Below, one piece after another: positions 48,501 to 59,276 of a DNA stretch of 64,000 bases. Source of the DNA: Proteromonas lacertae (lineage: Eukaryota; Sar; Bigyra; Opalinata; Proteromonadidae); NCBI GenBank assembly GCA_002245135.1, contig NGBS01001163.1, positions 186,001 through 250,000 on the forward strand. Direction: 5' to 3'. Below the pieces are notes generated by a model. It ran no database searches. It saw only the letters and a program-made list of their open reading frames with translations, and was not told the DNA's origin. Each line of letters starts with the position of its first letter. The first letter of the stretch is position 1. Both the position numbers and the translations under genes were made by a program.

Positions 48501-50011
48501 GAAATGTTGAAGAAATTCAAACAAATATTAATCAATTGCAAGCATTAATAGAAAGCATAGTCTATGATGAACAAGCAATTGAAGATTTTGAAACAGTATC
48601 GAGAAAAAGAGATGAAAAGAAAGCTGAATTTGAGAAATTAGAAGGTGAATGTGATAAACATGAAAGAGATTTAAGAATTGGATTTCAAAAATGGCATAAT
48701 GAATTAACAAAAATCGTCAAAATAATGAATGAAAAGTTCAATAAATTCCTAAACTTAGGTTATTATGGCAATAATGGAAGTAACAATAAATATGAATTAG
48801 CTGCTGTTCAATTAATACCAGCCGTAATTGATGGAAATTTACCACTTACTGAATATCTTAAAGTAATGGATAATTGTCAAATCTTAATCAAAGCCAAATT
48901 AAAGTCGTTTGAAAGAATGAGAGATATTACATCCCATACATTAAGTGGAGGTGAAAGAGCATTTTCTGTTTCATTATTCTTATTATCTTTAAGAGGTGTG
49001 ATATTATCTCCATTTTGTTTTATGGATGAAATCAACCAAGGAATGGATGAAGAATATGAAATCGATTTCTTTAGAATCTTATTAAGTGATCCAAAACCAG
49101 ATACACAGTATTTTATTATTAGTCCAACTTTGAATATGAAATTGAATGAATTATTGTGTGAATTAAGTGGAAAGAAGCTATTACCTCATATGACTTGCAA
49201 TATTATATTGAATGGTGATCATGTTCCAAATGTCAATAAGAATCATCATAATGATGATGATGATGATGAAAGTAGTGAAAGTGAAAGTGATAATGATAAC
49301 AATGATGATGGTAATACAAATGGACTATTGATTGTTATTCCTGAAGGCCAATTGAAACAGAATCCTTACTTCAAAGAAAGACACTCAATTAGTCCACCAA
49401 AGAGAAGAAGAAGTAATAATAATAATAATAATAATGAAGAGGAAGAAGTAGAAGATGTTGTTATTGATACTTATGATAATGAAGATAATGAAGAAGTGGA
49501 AGAAGTAGAAAAACCAAAGAAAAAACGTCAAAAAAGAATACTATCAACTTCTGATGATGATGATGAAGAAGAAGAACCTCCAGTTCCAGCTGTACAAGTA
49601 CCAAAACAAAAACAAAAACTATCCAAAACAAGCAAAAGAAAACAAATAATAGCAAGTGATGAAAATGATGAAGATGATGATGAAGAAGCGAATAATCGAA
49701 ATGCATCTAATTCACCATCCATCTCTGATCAAGATGAAGTAATAGAAGAAGAAGAAGAAATATCAAAACCTAAAAAAAGAAAACATCCACAAAAGAAAGG
49801 TCCAATAGTGTATAGAGAATCAATAACACCAAGATCGAAGAGAAATATAATAGCATCTGATAGTGATGATAGTGATATAACCTGTGTTGTTGCTTCTCCT
49901 GTACCTGCATCTGTTCATCATTCTCCTGCCATTGTTGTAGATAACTACGATGAAAATCGATTGAATGGTAGAAGTAAAAGAAGAAGATCAAGTACAAGGA
50001 AGAGTAATTAA
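45521..50011 (+). CDS. SMC5: SMC5 (structural maintenance of chromosomes 5)
   Basis: Thirteen exons start at 45521 (the second of two adjacent ATGs; only this one splices in frame) and end at 50011. Introns are at 45547, 45709, 45860, 45939, 46056, 46259, 46404, 46668, 46793, 46877, 47822 and 48352, 28-59 nt each. The N-terminal head has ILAPNGCGKSTILVAVKMA and the SMC5-specific VNNLCQILPQEKVTAF. Coiled coils flank a hinge. The C-terminal head has TLSGGERAFSVSLFLLSL and CFMDEINQGMDEEYE. SMC5/6 acts in recombination repair. Two +1 frame steps are needed (around 46295 and 47045). About 260 acidic/Lys-Arg-rich residues extend beyond the usual end. Confidence 0.85.
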
Positions 50012-50108
50012 TTTTTATAATAGAATTAATACATACATTTCATTTTTTTCTAATGAATTTGATTTCTTTTCAAAAATCATATTTAACAACGAGAATAAAT
50101 TAATTTAG

Positions 50109-50862
50109 TTATTCATCTTTTGATTTTTCACTTTCCCTTGCTTTTCTTCTTTCTTCACGCCTTCTTTTCTTCTCTTGAAATTTCTCTTTTTTCTTTTGTA
50201 TTTCTTCTTGTGTTAATTTCTGCATTCTCTCTTTCTGTTTCTTTTCCAACCATCTTCTCTTCTTCTCAGCATTCTTCATCTTCTTTTTATCTATTCTTTC
50301 CTTGTATGTTGGATTAATATCAACTTTTTCTCTGTTTTCTTTAGCTAAATATATTTTTGCTTTTACTCTGTGATGTTTGCTTTTTAAATGCTCAATAGCT
50401 TGTGAAGGTTTAAGGAAAAATTTATCATAACATGCTTTACATTTGATCACTTCAGTTCCATGCTTTGTCTCAGGATACCACAACCATTTCTCAGTCATTT
50501 CAAACAATTTCTTTTGTTCTTTTGTTTCTGGTTTTAGTTTTTCTATATCTTCTTCTTCTTCTACTTCTTCCTCCTCATCCTCCTCTTCTCCTTCTTCATC
50601 TCTTTCTTCATTACTATTCATTTCTTCTTCTTCCTCTTTTTCACAATCATCATTTTCAGATTCTTCAATAGCATCATCAGATTTTATATTATTTTCCTTT
50701 TTACTGGATATTTGAGTTGGAAACTATTCATATTATACACAAATAATCATACTATTTCTTCAATTGTCCCTAAATCTTCATCTAACTCTGATTCGGAATT
50801 AACTACTTTTCTTTTAGAATCTTTCTTGTGTTTCTAGGTTATAACTCAAGTAATTATACCAT
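50109..50862 (-). CDS. C2H2-type zinc-finger, lysine-rich nuclear protein
   Basis: The exons (minus) are 50860-50862 (the ATG only), 50753-50833 and 50109-50723; introns are 26 and 29 nt. The 232-residue product begins MKHKKDSKRK, has an acidic middle (EEEDEEEEVEEEED), one zinc finger (CKACYDKFFLKPSQAIEHLKSKHH) and a long basic Lys/Arg/Glu helix to the end. Single C2H2 fingers with strongly basic tails are frequent in nucleolar ribosome-biogenesis factors, but I cannot name an orthologue. It shares a 97-nt divergent spacer with the FAM228-like gene. Confidence 0.68.
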
Positions 50863-50881
50863 AATTCAAGAAATTAATTTT

Positions 50882-50902
50882 CTGCTTGAAGAAAAAGCTT
50901 GA
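50882..50902. promoter_or_regulatory. Motif pair in a 97-nt bidirectional spacer
   Basis: TGCTTGA (50882-50888) and AAGCTTGA (50895-50902) lie between the ATG-only exon of the C2H2 gene and the FAM228-like start. They are candidate elements of a bidirectional promoter. Confidence 0.4.
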
Positions 50903-50959
50903 GAGTTTAATCGTTTTTTATTCTATTTTATTATTTTTCTCGTTAAATAAAAAATATAA

Positions 50960-52002
50960 ATGTCTAAAATAAAGATATATAATAGACAGTTATTTGATGA
51001 ACTAAGAATGGAGTGTTTAAATGCTACGTATACATATTTTCAGTTAACTTCCATAGAGAACCTGAAGCTGAGGAAGATGATGATGGTCCACTTATGAGAT
51101 CTCGTGCTGAAATAGAAAAATATAAAAAAGAAAAGAAGTACAAAGAGTTTTGGGAATATCATGTATAGACATAGAATTAATAATTTTTAACATAGAGTAA
51201 GGATAGAGAAGCTGAAGAGAGATTATTAAAAGAACAAATACAACGTAATAGGGAGAAAAAAGAAAAAGCATTTAAAACACGAACACAGAAGATAGAAGAA
51301 GCAAATGAATTTGATAATGAGATGAATAAATCACTTCAACACATAGATAATAAAAGATATGAAAGATTAGAGAAAATGCATACTCAGTGGACCAGGAATG
51401 TGTTTAATAAAGTGCAGGACAGTGTTGGTGAAGAAGTAAATAAAACAAGTGTAAAAGAAGCTGATACAATTCGAAATGAAAGTTATCAAGAGTTTTTAGA
51501 TGCTGTCAATACAAAGGGAGGTGTATATTTAGATAATGTTGATAAAGACTATGATCCACTGGCTTCAGTGTCAAAACTACAATATAAAGCTAAAACTGGT
51601 CCTTTAAAAGATCCTGCTTTACAATTGACAAGAAAACATGATGCTGAAGAAGAGTTATTGAATCCAGGATCAGTGAATAAGACACTACAACCTAAAGAAA
51701 TGCTTAATCCAGTGATGTGGGCTGAAGGTAAGATAGAATCTACTCCTCATGGTAGATATGCAAAATTTATGAATAAACCAGCCAGTGAGATGGGAAAAGG
51801 CAATGGTAGAAATAGAACTACTTTTGAAATGAGTCATTTCAAGATTGCTAAAGGTAGAGAAGTAGTGAATGCTGAATTTGGAAAACCTAAAAGGACATAT
51901 GAAACAATTCGTGCAATGCAAGGCTTGCCTCCTCTTCCTACAATAGCTGATAGAGAATATGTAACTAATTATATGTCAACTACCATGGCAAGCTTTAAAT
52001 AG
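50960..52002 (+). CDS. FAM228-like protein, probably ciliary
   Basis: The exons are 50960-51027, 51057-51162 and 51196-52002 (introns 29 and 33 nt). The 326-residue protein has an N-terminal charged helix (51196-51420) and then a segment resembling FAM228 proteins: YQEFLDAVNTKGGVYLD followed by KDYDPL and LKDPALQ. A tryptophan-containing block (PKEMLNPVMWAEGKIES) and a conserved-looking tail (PHGRYAKFMNKPASEMGK) follow. FAM228 members are small proteins of motile-cilium cells whose function is unknown. The similarity is by eye and modest. Confidence 0.55.
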
Positions 52003-52187
52003 ATGTTATTTAATGTAATTATAATTATATATAATATAAGGATGTTTTATGAGAAATATTCAAAAAACACAATATTTCTGAAACGGATAACTTTTTTCTA
52101 ACTAAATTTTTTTTATTTGAATATTATCTTCACTGCCCTTTTAAAAGAGATCCATTAAAATAAATTTACATTGTATTATTATTTTGA

Positions 52188-55100
52188 ATGAGGGCTGGCA
52201 CTGAAACTAGACTAGAAAAAGGTATTTTATAAATGTTAGTCTAATTTGTAGAAATTAATAGTCTATCAGATGAAATTCTCAATGCCTTGAATAAAGTGTT
52301 TGAACACATAGAAAAAAACTTCTCTATGGTAGATAATTTATATGTACATTCTTTTTATTTAACATTTATAGAGAAAATTGGGAAGTAAAGAACGTGTAGA
52401 AGATTTATGTGTTCTATTAGCCAATGGGACAATACCTCCAACATTTCAGGATTATACAGCTCACGACTGTTGTACAGCAATAAAGAACTGTCTAAATCCA
52501 ATTATTCCACTTTTGTGTTATTATACGTATATATATATATATATATATAATATAATATAATAACTTATAATTTAGAGAGGAAATGAGATCTTACGATTTT
52601 CAAAATGTCGAAACAATGAAGAAGATAATTCAAAAATGTAAAAGTAAAGATGTACTAAAATACAGACTATTAGAAAGACTTGTACAGCATATGGAAAAAG
52701 TATAAAACACTATTTTATCATTATTTAGTTAATATATGGAAATACTACTTCAATTTCAACTTCAGAAGAAGAATTATACCAAAATTTAGGTAATTTAATT
52801 GTCAATGTACCAGCTACAGACTGTCCGCAATCATTTCGATTAGAATTATATGCTCAAATACCAAATATATGTAAATCTTTACTTAATAATTTTCAATATT
52901 TATTTTCTCCACTCTCTCCAGTTTCAGATGATGATTCAGATAAAGAAAATGAACAAATCAAATTACTTAATAAGACTTTAGTAAAAGATGAAGAATTAGA
53001 AGAATTAAAGAAACGTGGAAATGGATGTTTTTCCTTCGGAAGTAATAAAAAGACAAATTATCCACAAATTGAAGATACTCCTGATATAACAGCTTGTTTG
53101 TACGGTTCATTATCTGAATTAATGCTATATATTGAACAGAATTTTTATATTAAAACTGATTTATATGTAAAATCAAATATTGCTTCTACTGTTTTATTAG
53201 ATGTTTTATACAATCCTCCATCAAGGAATATTCCAATTGATTTTTCTAGTTATGATGTTGATGTGTTATTTTCAACATTATTAAAGACTTTTATTACAAT
53301 TGGACCAATAATTACTTATTATACATATGATTTAGTGAAATATAATTTCAGTGATGTAAAATTTGTCAAACAAATGGTTAAGGAATTAAAGAAATTAAAT
53401 CCAATAAAATATGAACTATTATATAGAATAAAATCTCATATAATAGATGTATATATTATTAATAATATATATATATATATAATAGATGTCGAGATTCAGT
53501 GATTATAATTCTTTAACTAAAGATAAATTATGTGAAATAATTGGACCATATTTAATTAAAATTCATCCAAAAGAATGTATTATAACATATATATATATAT
53601 CTTATAATTTTTAATATATAGTTCACAAAAGTGTATTAAATAGTTACAAGAATCAAGGCATTGAAGTCTGTAAATTAATCGTAAATAATAGAGAAATTGA
53701 ACGAATATTACCTGTAAATATCTCAGAACAGTCATTACGTTATGATAATCAACTTCCAGAATCAGCTTATTTACATGATGTAAAAATACAACCATTTTTC
53801 AACAGAGTTTTATTATCTAATTCTTCATCTATTAATAACATGTCTCCAACTACAAGTAAATTTAAATCAAAGGCATCTCCTATCATGTTATCACCAAGAG
53901 GTCCACCACCAACAAAGAAACAATTTCAACAACAACAAAAACAACAACAACAACATACATTGCAACAAGCAATACCATTACCTCCACAACTATCCTCCAC
54001 AATTACACCAGCACCACCATTGAAAACAAAAAGAAAGCTGACAGAAAGTGCTAGGAATAAAATGCATGTAAAAGAATTAACATTCAAAGATTATGATGAT
54101 ATTAATATATTATCATCCATGTATTCTGATGATGGAGGTGTGACTTTTGAACCAACAGATAAATTATTATTAGATCCTCAGCCATCCAATAAAACAATTA
54201 AAATATTGCAACAACAAATATCAGATTATCAAGAGATTATAAATACAAAGAATGATGTTGATGATAGTAAGAATAAAGAAATTGAATTGAATAACAGAAT
54301 AAAAGAATTAGAAGCAGAAGTTTTAACATGGAAAAAGAAATGTAAAGCATCAATTAACAAATTAAAAGAAAAGTTAGAATTAATCAATAAACTGAATGGA
54401 GAAATAAATAGTGATAAAGAATCAACAGAAAAAATGGTAAAAGAGAATTCTGAAATGAAAACTTCCTATAATGCCTTAAAAAGTGATTTAGAAGCTAGTA
54501 GAAAAGAATATGATGAGTTAAACAAAGAGAAGTTTAAAATGAAAAGAGATTATGAAAAAGAAAAAAGAGAACTAAAAGAAGAATACGAAAAGAAAATAGA
54601 AGACATTCAAAAACTGTATGAAAATGAAATGAAGATGAGAATTGAATTATATAACGAATTAGTAAATTTAAGAGGAAATATTCGAGTATATTGTAGAATT
54701 AGGCCTTTGAATAGTTTTATTTCCATTGATAATCAAGTATTAGCACCAATCACTATATTAAACGAATCTGAACTATCAGTTGATAATCTGATGGGTTGTA
54801 CAACTACATATTGTTTTGATAGAATATTCTCAAAAGATTCATCACAAGATGAAGTGTTTGGTGATATTGAAAATTTCATTTTATCTGCTTTAGATGGTTT
54901 TAATGTATGTATTTTTGCCTATGGTCAAACGGGAAGTGGTAAGACATTTACAATGCAAGGAACACTACAGAATCCTGGTATATACAATCATACATTACAG
55001 TTACTGTTTGATAAAATTGAAATTCAAAAACAATACAGTTATCAAGTTTCTATCAGTATAATGGAAATATATAATGATTCCATTCGTGATTTAACTTATC

Positions 55101-55705
55101 CAATAGCCAATAGAAAATCATTAGAAATCAAAACTAAAATATCAGGTGATAATTATGTTGAAGGATTAGTAGAAGTTCCTGTTAGAACATATTCTGATGT
55201 TATTCCTATATTCAATCAAGCTTCTAAGAATAGAAGTGTAGGAGCACATAATCTAAATGAAAGATCATCACGTTCCCATTTAATATTTATTATTACTATC
55301 AATAAAACTAACCCTGTCAATGGAGAAACAAAGCAGAGTCAAATTAATTTAATTGATTTAGCTGGTTCTGAGAGAATATCGAAGACAAAAGCAGAAGGAG
55401 ATAGATTGAAGGAAGCACAATATATTAATAAGAGTTTGAGTGCATTAGGAGAAGTGATTAACCATTTAAGTAGTCATTCAAAGCATATACCATTCCGAAA
55501 TTCTAAACTTACTCATTTTTTGCAGCAATCACTAACAAGCGATTCAAAAGTTGCAATGTTTGTCACAATCAATCCTCATATTGATCAGTTGTCAGAATCG
55601 ATATGCTCATTGCAGTTTGCAAATAGATGTAAAGAGGTTGAAATAAATCAAGCAAAGAGAATCGTTTCTCGATATGCAATAGATCAAAAAGCCACATCTA
55701 CTTAA
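52188..55705 (+). CDS. RhoGAP-like domains fused to a kinesin-14 motor
   Basis: Seven exons (52188-52221, 52252-52343, 52372-52526, 52576-52699, 52729-53448, 53486-53576, 53622-55705) give 1,099 residues in one frame. Two degenerate RhoGAP-like modules occupy about 1-500: the first has LYRKLGSKERVEDLCVLL, where the arginine finger would lie; the second has VDVLFSTLLKTFITIGPII and NSLTKDKLCEIIGPYLI. A Gln-rich linker and coiled coil lead to a C-terminal motor: NIRVYCRIRPLN, AYGQTGSGKTFTMQG, NERSSRSH, LIDLAGSERISK. The neck before the motor marks kinesin-14 (minus-end directed). No stop or promoter separates the two parts. Confidence 0.8.
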
Positions 55706-56008
55706 AGGTACCTATTATTTGCATTATTTTTTTATTGAATTTGTTGAGTATGCTCAGCAAAAGGGGGATATAAACACATGCCATAGAAGATTGTAAGATA
55801 TTCGAAAAATAGAATGGTTTGGATTGTTTCACTACGAGCCAAGCCCAAAATTGTATTTTTGAAACTCACATTTCTAACTGCTTTGTAACTGATAACTAGA
55901 TTCCTCTTCTTTTATCAATAATTTATATATTTTATTATTAGTTTTATTTATATTCTTATTTTTATTGCATTTTTGAACTAAACCTACCTCAGTTTACTTA
56001 TAGAAACA
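55706..56008. other. Spacer before the MYB gene with promoter-like motif
   Basis: About 300 nt without a supported exon. CAAGCCC at 55840-55846, followed by AAAATTGTATTTTTGAA to 55863, repeats the pattern before the genes at 1294 and 23791, though it lies 145 nt from the ATG at 56009. That distance suggests an untranslated leader or a 5' intron. Confidence 0.45.
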
Positions 56009-56590
56009 ATGCCATCGAAAAAAATACCTACAGATAAACGACGTAATCCAGTCAAGAAGTGGGTTGCAGACGAAGATGAGTTGTTAAGAAGGTTGATAGG
56101 CCAGTATGGCGATCAAAGCTGGACAACAATAGCGAGTCACATCCCAGGACGTAATGGTAAGCAATGCCGTGAGAGGTGGCACAACCATGTTAATCCTAAC
56201 ATTAACAAGGGAGAATGGTCCAATGAAGAAGAAGAAGTTCTGATCAAAGCTCATAGAATACTTGGAAATAAATGGGCAGAAATTGCATTACAGTTACCTG
56301 GAAGAACTGATAATGCAATAAAGAATCATTGGAATACAACTCGAAGACGTGCAGATGGCACATTCAAAACAACACCAAGAACTCCTAAATTGAAGGTAGA
56401 GCATAGTTCAGAATCTCCTGTGACTATAGTGTATGCAGGAAATTCAATTCCTCAATTTCGACAATTAAATTTCGAGAGTGAAGAGATAGATAGAAAAATT
56501 CCTAAAGATAGTAATAGCTGTTGTACATATAGCGCTGATTGTCCATTGTCTGTTCTTGTAGATATTGCAATGGAAATGTCGCATATTTAG
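56009..56590 (+). CDS. R2R3-type MYB DNA-binding protein
   Basis: This is a single exon of 193 codons. Two MYB repeats span about residues 13-115. R2 is [19 protein letters not shown]...[20 protein letters not shown] and R3 is [20 protein letters not shown]...[20 protein letters not shown]. The tryptophans and the NAIKNHWN recognition helix are intact, so it should bind an AACNG-type site like c-MYB. The C-terminal 80 residues are short and unstructured. It is a nuclear transcription factor; the target genes are unknown. G+C is higher than in its neighbours within the repeats, as expected for a conserved domain. Confidence 0.93.
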   Translation: MPSKKIPTDKRRNPVKKWVADEDELLRRLIGQYGDQSWTTIASHIPGRNGKQCRERWHNHVNPNINKGEWSNEEEEVLIKAHRILGNKWAEIALQLPGRTDNAIKNHWNTTRRRADGTFKTTPRTPKLKVEHSSESPVTIVYAGNSIPQFRQLNFESEEIDRKIPKDSNSCCTYSADCPLSVLVDIAMEMSHI

Positions 56591-56829
56591 ACTTATTATT
56601 TAGCTGAGTTAGTTCGTGTTGAATTACATCATGATTTAGTTCATGATTTATTTAGTTTATTCATCTATTATTATTATTGTTATATATATATTTCTCATAT
56701 TTATGATAACCTCTTATTTTTTTTATTTTTTTGAATTGTATTTATGGGGAGTGTTTTAATTAACAAGCTTATGAATTAGCAGATAATAATAATTATTATA
56801 TATGTATATTATAAGAATGATTTTATCAT

Positions 56830-59118
56830 TTACTTTTCACCTTCTTCACCACCACCTTCTTCCTCCTCCTCTTCTGGTTCATCATGTCCTATAGCATCAG
56901 CAGCACTTCTAAGAAAATGAACAACTAATGGACGAGGTAAATTCTTCAATCTACCAATAATCTCACCATATGTCAAATGAATAACAGATTCATTGTCTAT
57001 TTTACTAACAATATCTCCAATCTGTATCATTTTGCTCTTCTCAGCTTGCAATTTCTTCTTAAATGAACCTTTATTGAATTTTGATACTTTTGCTGATCCT
57101 TTTTGTTCAACTTCTTTTTCTGTATTTAATAACACAATACCAAGCGGACCTTCTTGGAATGTAAATGAATACTCAACGTAACTATCATCATTTTCACCAT
57201 CTTTATCATCATCTCCTAATAAGTCATTATTAGATGAAATATCTGTGATTGCTGTACCATCTCCTTTAATTACCTTTTCATCTATACCAATAATTTCGAC
57301 TAATGTTGGCCAATATTGACTCATTATTCCATTCATTGGACCTAATAATGCATCTGTTTTTTCTACTAATGTTTCGATTAAAGTTGATTCGATCTTTTGT
57401 TTTACAGTACTTTGGAATAGAGATATCTAATAATTAAAAAATAATAGATTTAATAAATATACTAATAAATTAAAGACCCAAGATAATGAACTACCTTTAA
57501 TCTCTAACTTCAATGTATCTAATTGAACATATGGATATCTCATCTTCAACACAGGCTTATCATCTTCAACAGTAACTAAGAATTGAACTCCGAATTTAGT
57601 TTTTTCACTAAAACAATCAGCAGTACCTGATCCTTTAACTGGACCTTTCTTATAAGACCATTTCAAATCAGTGATTGTAAACTTTATCTTTGTTGCGGCT
57701 AATCTTAAAATTGATCCATTTAATGCACCATGATTTAAATCTAAAGCAACTTTAACATGATCACTCTTTACATGAAATCCACCTAAACTTAGATTTTCTA
57801 ATTGATAATCAACTCCTTTCTTTGTGCCTGTAATAACTGGAACTTGGATTTTTGGTAAATACTATTTAAAATAATAATGATAAATATTATATACTTGTAA
57901 TAAGAAATTAAGTGCAGTATCTTTAATTGATGTAATAAATTCATCTCTCTTTTTATCATCTTTTCTCAATTCCTCCAACTTATCTTTACTCTTTTCTAAT
58001 AGTTTTTCTACACCACCATCTTCTTCTACTTTCTTCATCATATCCAATCCTTTATTCATCAAATTCTTTGCTGTTTCATCCTTTTGAATTGTTTCTAAGA
58101 TATCTAATCCTTTCTTTGTTATCATTTCTTTATTCTCTAAGGCTTTATCCAATAAAGCATCTCCTTGTTTTGCCACTTTTCCTACCTGTTCATTGACATT
58201 TACATCTTTCAATTTATCTTGAGCTTTTGTCACTAAATCTTTGCCTTTATTTTCAACACTTTCATCTGTTGCTAAATTCACTGTTTTATCAACTAATTCT
58301 TCACCTTTTTGCATTAAAGTATCATGTTTCTCTTCCCATGTTTTCTTTAATTTCTCCATTATATCTTTGGCTGTTTTTGACTCAGCAAACTCTGTGGCAA
58401 GCTTTTTGCTTGTTTCAACTAATTCTTTTCCTTCTTCACTGTTTAATAACTCTTGAGCTTGAGCTTTTGTTTTTTCTATTAATATTTTGCTATTTTCATC
58501 TTCTGTATAAGCTGCTAATGCATTCTTGGCTTTATCTATTACTTCTTTATTCTCTTCAGCTAATTCTCCTAATTTTTCTTTCATTTTGTCTAAAGCTTCT
58601 GTATTTTTCATAATTTCCTTCATTTTATTCCTTAACTGTGGATTCTTAGCTAAGATATCCTTTCCTTTAATCATTATTCTATCTTTTACTTCATTTCCTA
58701 TTTGTAACAATCCATGTTCTTGTAATAGATCAGTTCCTTTCTTTTGCCATTGTTCTTTCTTATCTTCTGGTAATTTGGCTAATAACTTACTTCTTAAACG
58801 CTCTGTTTCTTGTTGTAACCATTTCAAACTCTCCATTTCTTCCTCAGAAGTATCATCACCACTTAACTTGTCTTTCAATTCAATGTTTGCCATTTCGGCT
58901 GTCATGGTTAGAAGCTTCTCTTCAATCTTTTCTACATCAGAACCACTTGAGCCACTATCATTACTTTTGACAGATTCTGTATCAGATACATCTTCATTTT
59001 CACCTGTGCCTGGTGTTGGAGTAGCTTCAGCTGACTCATTAACTGGTTCTGGTATAGGTGGTGCTAGATTTTCATCAACAACTACTGGTGCTTCTGGTTG
59101 GGCTGTTTGGTCACTCAT
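56830..59118 (-). CDS. Coiled/LEA-like, BPI-fold and PDZ multidomain protein
   Basis: The exons (minus) are 57895-59118, 57463-57861 and 56830-57426; introns are 33 and 36 nt (739 residues). Residues about 60-400 are amphipathic Lys/Glu/Ala helices with degenerate repeats such as KGKDLVTKAQDKLKDV, like LEA or lipid-droplet coats. Residues about 410-590 resemble the N-terminal lipid-binding half of BPI/LBP proteins (VKVALDLNHGALNGSI and SLSWVFNLLISLFQ). About 610-720 is a PDZ-like domain (EGPLGIVLL, IGDIVSKIDNESV). There is no signal peptide, so a cytosolic lipid-transfer or membrane-contact role is my inference. Confidence 0.65.
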
Positions 59119-59155
59119 TTCACTCTTAATTCAAAATTAAAAAAAGAAAAGAAAT

Positions 59156-59169
59156 CCAAGCTAAGCTTG
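59156..59169 (-). promoter_or_regulatory. CCAAGC / AAGCTTG motif before the BPI-PDZ gene
   Basis: CCAAGCTAAGCTTG on the + strand is about 40 nt upstream of this gene's start at 59118, in the 158-nt divergent spacer shared with the membrane-protein gene at 59277. It matches the palindromic form of the recurring motif. Confidence 0.35.
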
Positions 59170-59276
59170 CTTTAATTAATAAAAACCTAGTCGTTTTAAG
59201 TTTATTAAAAGTGTGTTTTTCTTGTTTTATCTGTCATTTTCTTGATATTTAAGCATATTCTTATTAACTTATAATC

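Noticed and set aside
52530-53620. TA-rich runs near 52.53-52.56, 53.46-53.48 and 53.58-53.60 kb as microsatellites of interest
   Set aside because: All three lie within short introns of the kinesin gene and are ordinary for this base composition.
58526-59140. 204-codon plus-strand frame opposite the BPI-PDZ gene
   Set aside because: It is composed of low-complexity hydrophobic/serine residues that mirror the helical gene on the other strand. No supporting splice sites were seen.
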